From Cololabis saira (Eukaryota; Chordata; Actinopteri; Beloniformes; Belonidae): a DNA stretch of 64,000 nt. Positions within the stretch are counted from its first letter, which is position 1; every line of letters starts with the position of its first letter. Shown here one piece after another: positions 11,480 to 23,031 of the stretch. The stretch covers positions 7,010,647 through 7,074,646 of the forward strand of contig NC_084597.1 in NCBI RefSeq assembly GCF_033807715.1, in the 5' to 3' direction. The translations under genes were made by a program, and so were the position numbers. A model generated the notes under the pieces. It saw only the letters and a list, made by a program, of their open reading frames with translations, was not told the origin of the DNA and did not search any database.

Positions 11480-12328
11480 CTAAGGGAGCGTCCAGCCGCC
11501 CTGCGGAGGAAACTCATCTCTAAGGGAGCGTCCAGCCACCCTGCAGAAGAAACTCATCTCGGCCGCTTGTATCCGCGATCTTGTCCTTTCGGTCACTACC
11601 CAAAGTTCATGACCATAGGTGAGGGTAGGTGCGTAGATTGACCGGTAAATCGAGAGCTTCGCCTTTCGACTCAGCTCCCTCTTTACCAGGACGGTCCAGT
11701 ACGTCGACCGCATAACTGCGGACGCTGCACCGATCTGTCTGTCAATCTCACGCTCCATCGTTCCCTCACTCGTAAACAAGACCCTGAGATACTTGAACTC
11801 CTCCACCTGAGGCAGGACTTCTCCACCCACCCGGAGAAGGCACGCCACCCTTTCCCGGTGGAGAACCATGGCCTCGGATTTGGAGGTGCTGATTCTCATC
11901 CCTGCCGCGTCGCACTCGGCCTCAAACCGCCCCAGCGCATGCTGAAGGTTCCGGTCCGATGAAGCCAACAGGACAACATCATCCGCAAAAAGCAGAGATG
12001 AAATCCTGAGGTTCCCAAACCGGATCCCCTCCGGCCCCTGGCCCCTAGAAATCCTGTCCATAAAAATTATGAACAGGACCGGTGACAAAGGGCAGCCCTG
12101 CCGGAGTCCAACATGCACTGGGAACAAGTCTGACTTACTGCCGGCAATGCGAACCAGACTCCTGCTTCGATCATACAGAGACCGGACAGCCCTTAATAGA
12201 GGGCCCCGGACTCCATACTCACTCAGCACCCCCCACAGAATGGCACGAGGGACACTGTCAAATGCCTTCTCCAGATCCACAAAGCACATGTAGAGTGGTT
12301 GGGCAAATTCCCATGAACCCTCGAGCAC
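11480..12328 (-). pseudogene. Rex3-like reverse transcriptase core
   Basis: The minus-strand frame carries FVDLEKAFDSVPR (motif A aspartate), LRQGCPLSPVLF (motif B) and LLFADDVVLL (catalytic FADD box), followed by KSEAMVLHRE, the thumb region YGHELWVVTERTRSRIQAAE and the GRSLRDE block. This is a group II-like LINE polymerase, used in target-primed reverse transcription. Compared with an intact ORF it is cut from its upstream half near 12330-12345 by a frameshift with a stop. The catalytic residues visible here are intact. Confidence 0.85.
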
Positions 12329-12340
12329 CCTGTGGAGGGT

Positions 12341-13438
12341 TTAGAGCTGGTCCAGTGTTCCACGACCGGGACGAAAACCGCATTGTTCCTCCTGAATCCG
12401 AGGTTCAACTATCGGCCGTAATCTCTTCTCCAGTACCCTGGTGTAGACTTTCCCGGGGAGGCTGAGAAGTGTGATCCCCCTGTAGTTGGAACACACTCTC
12501 CGGCCCCCCTTTTTAAACAGAGGGACCAGCACCCCGGTTTGCCACCCCAGCGGTACTGTCCCCTTCCTCCATGCAATGTCGCAGAGGTGTGTCAGCCAAG
12601 ACAGCCCTACGACATCCAGAGACTTGAGGTACTCAGGGCGAATCTCATCCACCCCCGGTGCCCGGCCACCGAGGAGCTTACGAACCACCTCGGTGACCTC
12701 GGCTTGGGTGATGGATGAGCACGCCTCCGAGCCCCAACCCTCTGCTTCCTCAGTGGAAGGCATGTCAGTCGGGTTGAGGAGATCCTCGAAGTATTCCTTC
12801 CACCGTCTGACGATGTCCCCAGTCGAGGTCAACAGCTCCCCACCCACACCGTAAACGGTGCCGGCAGAGTACTGCTTCCCCCTTCTGAGGCGCCGAACGG
12901 TCTGCCAGAATTTCCTTGAGGCCGACCGAAAGTCCTCCTCCATGGCCTCCCCGAACTCTTCCCAGACCCGAGTTTTTGCCTCCAGGACTGCCCGAGCCGC
13001 GGCCCGCTTGGCCTGCCGGTACCTATCTACTGAGTCAGGAGTCCCACCGGCCAACATAGCCCGGTAGGACTCCTTCTTCAGTCTGATGGCACTCTGTACT
13101 TCCGGTGTCCACCACCGGGTTCTAGGATTGCCGCCACGACAGGCACCGGAGACCTTGCGTCCACAGCTTCGAGCCGCCGCGTTGACAATGGAGGCAGAGA
13201 ACATGGTCCACTCGGACTCGATGTCCCCCGCCTCCCCCGGGATCTGAGAGAAGCTCTCCCGGAGGTGGGAGTTGAAGATGTCCCTGACAGAGGGCCCAGC
13301 CAGACGTTCCCAACAGACCCTCACAATCCGTTTGGGTCTGCCCGGTCTGTCCAACCTCCCCCTCCGCCAGCGCATCCAACTCACCACCAGGTGGTGATCA
13401 GTTGACAGCTCAGCCCCTCTCTTCACCCAAGTGTCCAA
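12341..13438 (-). pseudogene. Rex3-like endonuclease end and RT N-terminal half
   Basis: The frame opens with the last endonuclease motif, STDHHLVVSWM (the SDHxxV signature of APE-type nucleases), so most of the endonuclease is missing at the 5' truncation. A linker with RFRQAKR-like basic residues follows (DRYRQAKRAAARAVLEAKTR), then WWTPEVQ, and RT entry motifs NYRGITLLSLPGKVYTRVLE and EEQCGFRPGRGTLDQL. It joins the RT core at 12328 with a changed frame. Inactive fragment of the same LINE. Confidence 0.85.
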
Positions 13439-13440
13439 GA

Positions 13441-13472
13441 CATGCAGCCGTTGATTATTTGATTTGATTATT

Positions 13473-13568
<96 letters not shown>

Positions 13569-13666
13569 CAGAATCAGAAAAAGCTTTATTGCCAGGTCAG
13601 ACATAAATCAGACGAGAGAACTTGACTCCGGTTTACACCGATTATTATTATTATTATTATTATTGC

Positions 13667-13744
<78 letters not shown>

Positions 13745-13800
13745 CTTATTTTTATTTTTAATTTATTTATTTTACTTTTATTTTTATTTTACTGGGTTTA
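13441..13800. repeat. Two (ATT)n arrays around a LINE tail remnant
   Basis: About 35 ATT units precede and a similar number follow a 70-bp piece at 13569-13640, AGAATCAGAAAAAGCTTTAT...GACTCCGGT. That piece is the minus-strand 3' tail of a teleost LINE and recurs at 58616-58685. The array on the right contains a TTGCTA interruption near 13663. Confidence 0.85.
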
Positions 13801-14794
13801 TGCCTCCATCAGCAAGTTCAACGAGTTACTGTGGGTATAATGTCAGAGGTGACTCAAGTAATGATGGAAGAGTAAAAAAATACAGTTACACCAGAGTAAA
13901 TCTAAAACACTTTTGTAAGCAATTATAAAATCATATAATAAACATCATTATGAAATGTCCAATTCATTCAAAACACAATGATAGTTTCAGGGAGTCTTTC
14001 CACTTGGACAAGATTTATTTCTGTATTTTCTTATATATAATATGTTTCTACATGCTTCACCTTCCCCAATAGTCAGACACCAAAAGATAATGGGTTATGA
14101 TTTGGAAAACATTGTGGCTTTTGTAACTTGGAAATTTCCTATTCCTGATTTACTGAGTGATGATTTCCAGCCCGAACATGGGTTCGCAAATAAATTACTT
14201 TGAGTGTTTTTGTGTGTGAAAACACGGCCCACGGTAAACCGTGCATGAAAGTGTGGAAAGCGTTTTGAACATGGGACCCGTTTACACGGCGGAGGTCTCG
14301 TCAGGCTGCTGGACAGACAGGTAGTGAGGTCTGCCGTGCTTGACTCCCGGCCAGGAGGGTGTAGGTCCTCTTCCCCTGCCAGCTCGATGTCAAATCTTTC
14401 CTCTTGTGGGTGTGGGGATGCTGTGTTGTCTGGTGATGGAGTGTCCCGTCATGGCAGAAGAATGAGGGAGGGGATGAGAGACTTGGCATGGACGGTGTCT
14501 GGGGTTACATTTCGTGAAGCATCGTTGGCTGCACTGACATCTTAAAGGAGCGTAGTTTGTGTTTGTGTGACAGCCGCATGGGCGTTTTCCTCTTTGAATG
14601 CATCCCTCCAGCTGACAAGAGCTTCCTGTTGTAGTAATTGTCTTTTTATAGCCAGACTGAGGCGCCCCTTGTCCCAGACATGCACTCCCGATTCACCTGA
14701 GGACATAGGGAAGTAAATAACAACACATATAGAGCGGTAACATATTGGAATAAGCTTCCACCAAATTTAACCACGATAAACAATAAATCTAGAT
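13801..14794. other. No recognised feature
   Basis: About 1 kb with no repeat boundary or coding exon recognised; candidate single-copy sequence. Confidence 0.45.
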
Positions 14795-15358
14795 CAGGGG
14801 TCGGCAACCCGCGGCTCCAGAGCCGCATGCGGCTCTTTAGCGCCGCCCTAGTGGCTCCCTGGAGCTTTTTCAAAAATGTTTTTTTCCTTTTTTTTTTCTT
14901 TTTTTCCTTTTTTTCTTCTTTTTTCTTTTTTTTCCTCTTTTTTGTCCTTTTTTTCTCTTTTTTCTTCTTTCTTCGTTTTTTCCTTTTCTCAACATTTGGA
15001 CTTTTTTTCTCGAATTTTGACTTTTTTCTCGAAATTTTGACTTTTTTCCTCAACATTTCGACTTTTTTCTTGAAATTTTGACTTTTTTCTCGACATTTCG
15101 ACTTTTTTTCTCAACATTTGACTTTTTTCTTGACATTTTGACTTTTTTCTCAACATTCGACTTTTTTCTCGACATTTCGACTTTTTTCTCAACATTTGAC
15201 TTTTTTCTTGACATTTTGACTTTTTTCTCGATATTTCGACTTTTTTCTCGAACTGCATAATGAAAAAAAAAATCTTCCGCCAGTTATAACTAATATAGAA
15301 ACATGCAGCATGTGCTGTCTTCATTCTAAGGTTTATACAAGACTTTCATTTTTTGCGG
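14795..15358 (+). mobile_element. hAT-type element (CAGGGGTCGGCAAC family), 3' part missing
   Basis: CAGGGGTCGGCAACCCGCGG starts at 14795, a familiar hAT end. The interior is a degenerate array of about 20-bp units based on CGACATTTCGACTTTTTTCT (14990-15255), followed by TTATAACTAATATAGAAACA and TTTTTTGCGGCTCC. The same interior occurs at 28915-29260, where sequence continues past the GCGGCTCC that here is joined to the G-run of a retroposon copy. No right TIR or TSD is visible. Confidence 0.7.
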
Positions 15359-16003
<645 letters not shown>

Positions 16004-16313
16004 CAAAAACTCAAAAATAAATTAAGAAAAGCTGTACTTAGCAAGAAGTCAGTTTTAGTTAGTTTGTTTTTTCTGAAATTCTGAGTGTGTTAAATTGAAT
16101 ATTTTTGGTTGTTTGGTTCTGGCTGGTTTCAACAATTTAAGGGTTGAATTGCATTATTATATGCATCATTTAGATCGTTTAGATTTAGTTATGTTTTAAT
16201 TGTAAGGATTGTATTTTATTGTTTTATGTGTGCAATGTTGGACCCCAGGGAGAATAGTCTTCACTGCAGTGAGGACTAATTGGGATCTGTAATAAATAAA
16301 TAAATACATAAAC
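16004..16313 (+). mobile_element. LINE 3' UTR and tail
   Basis: TGTTGGACCCCAGGGAGAAT, then ACTAATTGGGATCTGTAATA and an AATAAATAAATA tail. This is the common 3' end of a teleost non-LTR element, also seen at 47121-47170 (minus) and 48525-48595 (plus). No coding part remains. Confidence 0.65.
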
Positions 16314-17755
16314 ACAGGAAAGTGAATTTAGGAATGTTAACAAGCGGTTTTGCTTCATTTGGTCCACCGTTAAGAGTTTAGCATCATTTGAATTGAGGCC
16401 CAAAGTAAAAAGATCCCTGTATTGTTGCAGGACAGAATGGTAGCCAGATTAGACGTGGCCCGGCTTTGTGTTTGCAGTAACTCCACCTCTGTGGCATTCA
16501 CAGCACAGACCTGGGTCACAGTGGGGAAAAAAACAAAAAAATGAAATATAGCAACGGCAGCACTCTTATCCAGCGTTCCCCTCCCTGCTCCCTTCCTTCC
16601 TGAGATCTGAGCTCTGGCCTGTCTCTCCACCCGGCCCCCCGAGAGGCGAATCGGGAGAAGGGGGGGGCCGGTGTATCTGTCCTCGGCACTTCCTCTCCAG
16701 CCTCGCCACCATGGGTGGCGCTGCAAACTGTTGCATAACCGTGGCCTGATATCAAACTCTTGTGAGGTCATCCCTCCGTTGACCGATATGCCGGCTCGCT
16801 TCTGTCCGGGCGAAGTGCGGCTGCAGCCTTTCCCCTTCCCCTCCCCGGGTTCCTGCCGCGATGAAGTGAAAGTAGGTCTAAGTCTGAAAGAGGTTGCGTC
16901 ATGGAAGGCCTTTTTTTTCCCTCCTCACCTTCAAACCCGACCATTGTGAACGTACGTTGCTCGTTTTAGGAACACTGAAGCCTGAAAAAGTGTGCGGTTT
17001 AGGCCTCATTAGGAGCATAATTTTATCCATCGCGCTATTTTAATCTGCACTTTCAGCCAGATGAACAGAATTCGCTTTATGGCACCTTCCCACAGCTCCG
17101 TCTTTATCAGCCCGTAGGTTGGTGCCTGTAATCTCCGACCGTATAAAACTGTGTCTTTGTGCTTATCAATCGAAGCATCAGTGAACTCAAACAGGAAATG
17201 TCTTTTTAATGACCACGCTGCCCTTGTACCGTAATGCTATGTTAGCCAATTAGCTGCCAATACTTACGTGCTGGTGTGTATTTAAGAAATGGACCTTAGC
17301 TCTAAACACATTTATTAGTCCTGTTTGGACAGTGAAGAGGGCAAAGTCACAAAAGGTCTCTTTGAGAAGCTCCTCAGGTGGATTTTTCTGCAGCTCTATC
17401 TGATGAAACCGCGAGACGACGCAGCATTTTGTGATCCAGATATTATAAGACTTTGGGTCGCCGCGTCGGCTAGAGACCGAGCCGTGCGGCGACGCGCTGA
17501 TAAGCATCAAAATGGCTCAAAACTGTCTGTGTTTCTCACATTTTGTGGCTCAGGCCACGTCTTTCAGAAGAAGGACACCTTTGAAAAGAGGTTGAATAAC
17601 ACGCTTTATGACGAGTGGACGCTGGAAAAAAGAAGCACTTAGCTAAGAAATGACAAGTGGTCTTAATAGGCGGCTTCTCTGTCCGAGTTTATGTTTTGCT
17701 GCTTTGCTTTGCCTTACACAGTAAAAATGAAGTCTCTTTCTCTGTCCCAATAACT
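16314..17755. other. Candidate single-copy DNA
   Basis: About 1.4 kb without repeat boundaries that I recognise. It includes a GC-rich part at 16560-16870 and an AT/GC-mixed part at 16980-17230 with a fairly even composition. No open frame shows a recognisable domain. Could hold regulatory DNA or untranslated exons; no evidence either way. Confidence 0.4.
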
Positions 17756-18562
17756 TTAAAGGGAAAGTTCCGTTTTTTACAACCTGGACCTTATTTCTGG
17801 CATTTTTGTATGGTCGTATACTCACCCAGAAAAGTTTGGTGTGATTTGGAGTCCTTCGGAAGATATTAGGAGTTTTGTGCGAGCCGCTTCTCCATATAAC
17901 GGTAGTGAACGGGGCACAGCGGGACACAGACGATGCAGCGTCTAAATAACACATGATTGCCGCGAAACTCTTCATTTCTTTTATGAATCACTAGATCTGC
18001 TTCCAGGACCTGTTGTCTACATCCGGGGCTGTGTGAGTAACAAATAAATCAGTTTGTAAACAAGACCTCTGAACTCATGACGTCATCTCTGTGCGCGCTC
18101 TGTCCTCCGTTCAGTGAGCTCTTCAGCCGTATATTCCGGCTCAAAACGGTAAGGACGTCCATCATATTCAAAGTCGTCGTCCACAACCTCAGAATTTGAC
18201 AAATATTCAGACATGTTTCAAATAACTAACAGTAAACTAACTGTAGTGAACTCCAGCTGTACACAGAGCTGTGTCTGGGACGCGCGCACAGAGATGACGT
18301 CATGAGTTCAGAGGTCTTGTTTACAAACTGATTTATTTGTTACACACACAGCTTCGCGGCAATCATGTGTTATTTAGACGCTGCATTGTCTGTGTCCCGC
18401 GGTGCCCCGTTCACTACCGTTATATGGAGAAGCGGCTCGCAAAAAACTCCTAATATCTTCCGAAGGACTCCAAATGACACCAAACTTGCCTGGGTGAGTA
18501 TACGACCATACAAAATGCCAGAAATAAGGTCCAGGTTGTAAAAAACGGAACTTTCCCTTTAA
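17756..18562. mobile_element. TTAA-flanked foldback element (799 bp), copy 1
   Basis: TTAA (17756-17759) AGGGAAAGTTCCG and CGGAACTTTCCCT TTAA (18559-18562) bound the element. The arms are inverted over about 300 bp: TGGACCTTATTTCTGGCATT on the left pairs with its complement near 18515-18535, and the CTTCGGAAGATATTAGGAGT blocks pair likewise. The TTAA site fits Kolobok-type transposition. A copy with nested inserts lies at 40214-42341. Confidence 0.85.
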
Positions 18563-18639
18563 GTCAGTGTAAAATAAACATTTGAATAAATTGAAGATAA
18601 TTAAAACAACACATCAACTTAAGTGTTGTTTACAAAGAT

Positions 18640-18965
18640 CCGTCCGTCCATCGACCTCCGTCTCCCGAGCCGCCTCCTCCAGCTTCACTAGCGAGACTTT
18701 TCCAGGCCGGCTGAGAAACATAACCTCTCCCGCGTGTTTCCTCCGGCCGCCTCTGGCTCGGCTCAAGACGCCCCCCAAGGAGGCGTCGGGTGGCATCCTA
18801 ACCGGAGGCCCAAACCACCTGCCCTGGATGTGGCGTGGCAGCGAGGCCTCTCAGGTGACTTCCCCTCGTCTCTGAGGGAGAGTCCAGAGAGCCAGCGGAT
18901 GGAAATCATTTCAGCCGCATGTATTCACATCACTCTTTCAGTCACAATCTGTGAATATAAATGAA
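18640..18965 (-). mobile_element. Diverged Rex3-like remnant
   Basis: The order CCGCCTCCTCCAGCTTC, AGGCCGGCTGAGAAACAT, GGAGGCGTCGGGTGGCAT, CTCTGAGGGAGAGTCCAGAG and TTTCAGCCGCATGTATTCAC parallels the Rex3 3' region at 9900-11600, with many substitutions. An old insertion compared with the one at 9.8-13.4 kb. Confidence 0.7.
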
Positions 18966-19064
18966 AAAGCAACAGAGACTGACCGCCAGACCGAGTAAGA
19001 CACCACTGCTGATGCAACGCTGACCCACCTGTCACATTCCTGCTTTATTATTGCCATATTGCCA

Positions 19065-19148
19065 TATTATACATAAAAAGGAGGCAAGAGAACACACCAA
19101 TGGACTCTTTATCAATGCAGGATTAATTAAACTTAAAGATATTGTTGA
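19065..19148 (+). pseudogene. LINE reverse transcriptase thumb fragment (left part)
   Basis: The frame reads KKEAREHTNGLFINAGLIKL then KDIVEL. In L2/CR1-like elements this HTN...LFxxxxLLKxxDIVEL block lies just upstream of the sequence found at 20543 (QTLLVMFKAKGRILP). The two halves are separated by an antisense ORF1 fragment and a hAT element, so they appear to be one LINE copy that was interrupted. Confidence 0.65.
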
Positions 19149-19891
19149 GTTACGAATAGGGTTGCAAAGGGGTGGAAAATTTCCGGTAAATTTTCGGAAA
19201 CTTTCCGGAAACTTTCCATGTGAAGTTAAGCTGGGGAATTTTGGAAATATTCCAAATTGGAAACTTTCTATGGGAATTATGGGAATTTATGGGAATTATT
19301 GGGAATTTATGGGAATTAACTGGAAATTGGGGGTAATTTAAACAAACTGTATCATATCCAAACATTAGCACCTAACTTACCATCTAGCTAGCTACTGTGT
19401 TAATACATTTTTATTTAATATTTGCAAGTTAAACATTAATACCATTATAGATCAAATATATTTACCCCATAATATTATCAAAACTTACTTGACTTTATAT
19501 AGTCCGTGGGCTCAAATGTGTGGCTTCAATAGTCTTGTGCTTTGAGCTCAAATGTGTGGCCTCCAGGCTTCAAGAAATCACCTGTGCATGTGATGGAGGA
19601 ATGCACAGTGCCTGTAGGGGGCGTGGCCTCAATAGCCCTGCAGTAAGCAATGTGCTGTGTGCATGTGATTGAGGAGTGCACTTGCATTAAATCTGGTTGT
19701 TTTAGCCAAGACTATGCTACAATATATTTCCCCCAACTATATTTAAGTTCCCTGTTAAGGGCCAACCTTCAATTCTGTAAATTTCTTATTTATTCCCGTT
19801 AATTCCCGTTAATTCCCATATATTCCCGTTAATTCCCATGGAAAGTTTCCAACTTTGAAAATTCCCGGAATTTTGCAACCCTAGTTACGAA
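19149..19891. mobile_element. hAT-type element (TAGGGTTGCAAA family)
   Basis: TAGGGTTGCAAAGGGG opens the element at 19157 and TTTTGCAACCCTA closes it at 19883. GTTACGAA flanks both sides exactly (19149-19156, 19884-19891), an 8-bp TSD. Both ends are rich in short GGGAATTA-type repeats in opposite orientation. The 727-bp element is non-coding. Confidence 0.88.
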
Positions 19892-20446
19892 TCGTATTAT
19901 TACAGCAGGTTTCGTGGCAGGATACTTTCTTGGAAGCATGTGACAAGCCGAAAGATCGGAACTCTGAATGGTAATGTTGTTAGTTTCCAGAAAGTGTATT
20001 ACTTGCCGTTCCAGCGTCTCTAGCTCCTCGGGCTGCGTCTCCTCACCAAGCCCGGAGTTCCTGGTCACGGAAGCATACGATCGATACTTTGCATCAATTC
20101 CCGTAATAACAACATCTTCCATTCGCGGGTACTGCTCCAGTTCATCAATTCTTCGTTCCAGGCCTTCAATTTTATTGTCCTTCTCTTTGATTACTTTATT
20201 TAGATTCTCAATACTCTCCCTTAGTTCTTTAACTTCCTGCACAACTTGGAGCAGCTTGGGAAGCTCGGTGGTAACTTTGCCGACTTCTTTAGTCAGGTGT
20301 GTCAGCGTCATCCTGATCTCCGCCAGGCTATCCTCAAAATGTTTGTTTGATCCCATTTCGGCGTTGTCGTTGACTTTTTCTTTGTCTTTGCCTTTCCTTT
20401 TGGTTGTTTTCTCTTGATTTTCCATTTTCCCTGTTCTCAATTCCAT
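19892..20446 (-). pseudogene. LINE ORF1 fragment, antisense
   Basis: From ATG 20446-20444 the minus strand encodes a lysine-rich start, a heptad-repeat coiled coil (LPKLLQVVQEVKELRESIEN, VIKEKDNKIEGLERRIDELE) and an RNA-binding-like block (YPRMEDVVITGI, then SACHMLPRKYPATKPAVIIR). Order and motifs match LINE ORF1 proteins that trimerise through a coiled coil and bind LINE RNA. The frame is cut at the hAT insertion and does not continue as ORF1 beyond it. The orientation is opposite to the RT fragments that flank it. Confidence 0.75.
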
Positions 20447-20508
20447 AGATTTAGGGTTCTTCACTTGTTCTTAATTGTTGTTTTGGTAAAGTGCCAGCTT
20501 TTCACCAC

Positions 20509-20526
20509 CCGCCGCCATCTTGGATT
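20509..20526 (-). promoter_or_regulatory. YY1-like motif at LINE 5' end
   Basis: The minus strand reads CCAAGATGGCGGCGGG upstream of the ORF1 start. AAGATGGCGGC is the core YY1 site, and mammalian L1 starts with a similar CAAGATGGCCG motif that sets its transcription start. I infer that this was the LINE promoter's first element. Confidence 0.5.
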
Positions 20527-20542
20527 CCGCCATTTACATTGC

Positions 20543-20824
20543 CAGTTACAGACTTTATTAGTTATGTTCAAGGCAAAAGGCAGAATATTGCCTGAAAATA
20601 TACAACGTTTTTTTGTGTTTAGTTCAGAAAATAAGGACCATAGGAGGAAATTTGATTTTAAACATCCGTTTGCACGAACTACTTTAAAACAAATGTGTAT
20701 TTCAGTATGTGGTGTAAAATTATGGAACTCCTTAACAATTGATTTAAAGGATTGTAAAAATATTCACCAGTTCAAGAAATTGTATAAAGACAACATAATC
20801 AGACAATATGAATTTAACGGGTAA
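20543..20824 (+). pseudogene. LINE reverse transcriptase C-terminus (right part)
   Basis: The frame reads LQTLLVMFKAKGRILPENIQ, then FDFKHPFARTTLKQMCISV, GVKLWNSLTIDLKDC and HQFKKLYKDN, with a stop at 20822-20824. It is the C-terminal block of an L2/CR1-type ORF2 and pairs with 3480-3705 and 37511-37615. The frame is open from the junction to the stop. Confidence 0.75.
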
Positions 20825-21500
20825 AATATCTTTTGTTGTTTTTTTGTTTTTGGTGTTGTTGGTGAGTTGTGTATGTTTTTTATTATTTTTTGTTTTGTTT
20901 TGTTTTTTTTGTATTTATTTTTTTTTGTATTATATAAGCAGTGACTGTTGAACAGACAGACAGACCATCTTCATATGTATTGTTTTATTTTTTTTTGAGA
21001 AAGGGGCTTGTAATATAAGGCTTTCTTCTGCTTGCCCCTTTTCCATCATGGAATGGAACATGTATGTGAACTAGGGCTGTGCGATTAATCGATTTTAAAT
21101 CTAAATCGGATTTATTAATCAAGACGATGTTAAAAAAAGGAAAATCGGAAACCGATTTTCCTTTTTTGCAGCCGGCTGCATTACAGACAGAGCTCGTCTA
21201 GTCATCTTTGTTTGGTCAAGAAACTTGTAAATGTTGTCACTTTACTAAACTCAAGGAGGATTTACAGTATCTTTCACTTGCACTTCATTCCCAATAGGGA
21301 CATTTGTTTGCTATTTTTCTTTAAAAATAAAGATAAAATATTTGAAACAATTTATTCCATTGTCTTTTGTAGTTTTACCAAAAAAAATCGAAATCGAAAA
21401 TCGGGTTTTCAGAGAAAAAAATCGGGATTTTATTTTTGTCCAAAATCGCCCAACCCTAAAGTGAACTACCATTTCCATGATACGGAATAAATAAAATTGA
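20825..21500 (+). mobile_element. LINE 3' UTR, interrupted by a hAT
   Basis: It carries GAGAAAGGGGCTTGTAATA, CTTTCTTCTGCTTGCCCC and the tail GGAATAAATAAAATTG, the same style of 3' UTR as at 3706-3930. A 387-bp hAT is inserted at 21072-21458. Confidence 0.75.
21064..21466. mobile_element. hAT-type MITE (TAGGGCTGTGCG family)
   Basis: TAGGGCTGTGCGATTAATCG at 21072 and AAATCGCCCAACCCTA ending at 21458 are the ends. Flanks ATGTGAAC and AAGTGAAC match at 7 of 8. The interior holds inverted GGAAAATCGG/CCGATTTTCC arms. Confidence 0.85.
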
Positions 21501-22050
21501 AATTAAATTAAATGAAAAATATTTGTGATCCTGATATACTTCAACTTTTGAAAAATCTGACAAAAAAAAAAAAAAACAACACATTTTAGACCGCAATTAA
21601 TGACTGGAAAGGTAATTTAGCAGGTAAATTGAAAGCTTCCCCTTGAAAAGACGGTGAGAGTAAATGATGGGGAGTGTTTTCTCAGGAAGCTCTACAAGGA
21701 AGAGGAAGGAGGAGCTAGTTTACCCTACTTTTAATCAATATAATTATTGAAAAATTATGCATTTACAGAATGGTTAAGAGTTGGAAACCATTATTGATTG
21801 ATTGTGATCTTTGGATGCTCATTCAATACTAGTATTAAAATAGTTTGTTCTGGCAACCACACAAGTGATGTTTTGCATTTGTTTACTCCCTTTTTAGATG
21901 GTTCATCCCAATTACTCCTCTCCCTCATTTGCTTATTTAAGCAAATGAAGAAGGAGAGACTGTCTGGCTAAACTTTCTGCAAGTCAAAAACCTTCCCACA
22001 GTCGCCCGACATCCGACAACATTCAAGTGCGAACTACAGGAAAGAGTGTA
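21501..22050. other. No recognised feature
   Basis: AT-rich sequence with no supported exon or repeat boundary. Confidence 0.45.
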
Positions 22051-23031
22051 GTTACAGCCTGAGGTGGTAGAGTAGCCAAAAATTGTACTCAAGTAAAAGT
22101 ACTGTTACTTCAGAATAATATGACTCAAGTAGAAGTAAAAAGTAGTCATCCAAATAATTACTTGAGTAAAAGTAAAAAAGTACTTGGTGAAAAAACTACT
22201 CAAGTACTGAGTAACTGTTGAGTAACGTCTGATTTATTTTTTTAACACAACCATTCAAACAGAAAAAAGTACAAAATAATCATCTTCAGGCAAATTAAAT
22301 CAATAAAATAAATTAAAATTAATAAAAAAATAATATTAAAATAATCTTAAAGTAAATTCAAGTACTTTAATAAATAATAAAATAAATAAAATAATAACAG
22401 AATAAAAAAATAAATGAAGCACAAGTAGCACAAAATTTCAAGCCTTTGTACTTTTCTTTTTTAACCAGCAGAACTAGAACATACGGAAGAGTATTAGGGC
22501 CACTTAAAAAAAATAAAAAGAATTCTGAGAAAAAAGTCAGAATTCTAGGCCACTAAAAAAAAAATAATAATAATTCTGAGAAAAAAGTCAGAATTCTTAG
22601 AAAAAAGTCAGAATTCTGACTTTTTTCTCAGAATTCTGACTTTTTTCTCAGAATTCTTTTTATTTTTTTTAAGTGGCCCTAATACTCTTCCGTAAGAACA
22701 AGCCCATGAACTCATAGAAACTGTGTGTGTGTTTGAGTCTGTGTAAATGTGATAAAATATGCAAAAACAAACATTTTTCCCAAAGAATCACCCAGTGATG
22801 TCATGAGATTGACGCGTACGTGGATAAAAGTGATAAAAGAAAAGTAACAGCTCAACGTAGCCTAATGTAGCGGAGTAAGAGGAACAGTTTCTTCTTCACA
22901 AATCTACTCAAGTAAAAGTAAAAAGTATAGTGATTCAAAACTACTCCTAAAAGTACAACATTTCCCAAAACTTACTCAAGTAAATGTAACGGAGTAAATG
23001 TAACTCGTTACTACCCACCTCTGGTTACAGC
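22051..23031 (+). mobile_element. hAT element (GAGGTGG..AGAGTAGCC family) with nested foldback
   Basis: The 965-bp element is flanked by perfect GTTACAGC copies (22051-22058, 23024-23031). Ends are CTGAGGTGGTAGAGTAGCC and CTACCCACCTCTG. The interior has many AAGTAAAAGTA motifs. A sister copy at 47743-48495 lacks the nested foldback at 22482-22694 and therefore shows its empty site. Confidence 0.92.
22476..22700. mobile_element. Small foldback, TATTAGGGCC family (213 bp)
   Basis: TACGGAAGAGTATTAGGGCC starts at 22482 and its complement ends at 22694. Arms consist of repeated GAATTCTGAGAAAAAAGTCA units and their complements. AGAACA flanks both sides (22476-22481, 22695-22700). The sister hAT at 47743 reads CTAGAACAAACATGAAC across the site. 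Confidence 0.85.

Noticed and set aside
12069..13379. Plus-strand and alternative minus-strand frames of 60-127 residues
   Set aside because: Shadows of the Rex3-like reverse transcriptase on the minus strand, caused by its high GC content.
14646..15324. Lysine-rich proteins (EKKSK repeats)
   Set aside because: Readings of the degenerate 20-bp array and poly-pyrimidine tract inside a hAT-type element.
19065..21500. Simple twin-priming explanation of the inverted ORF1
   Set aside because: RT coding sequence lies on both sides of the inverted piece, which twin priming alone does not produce.
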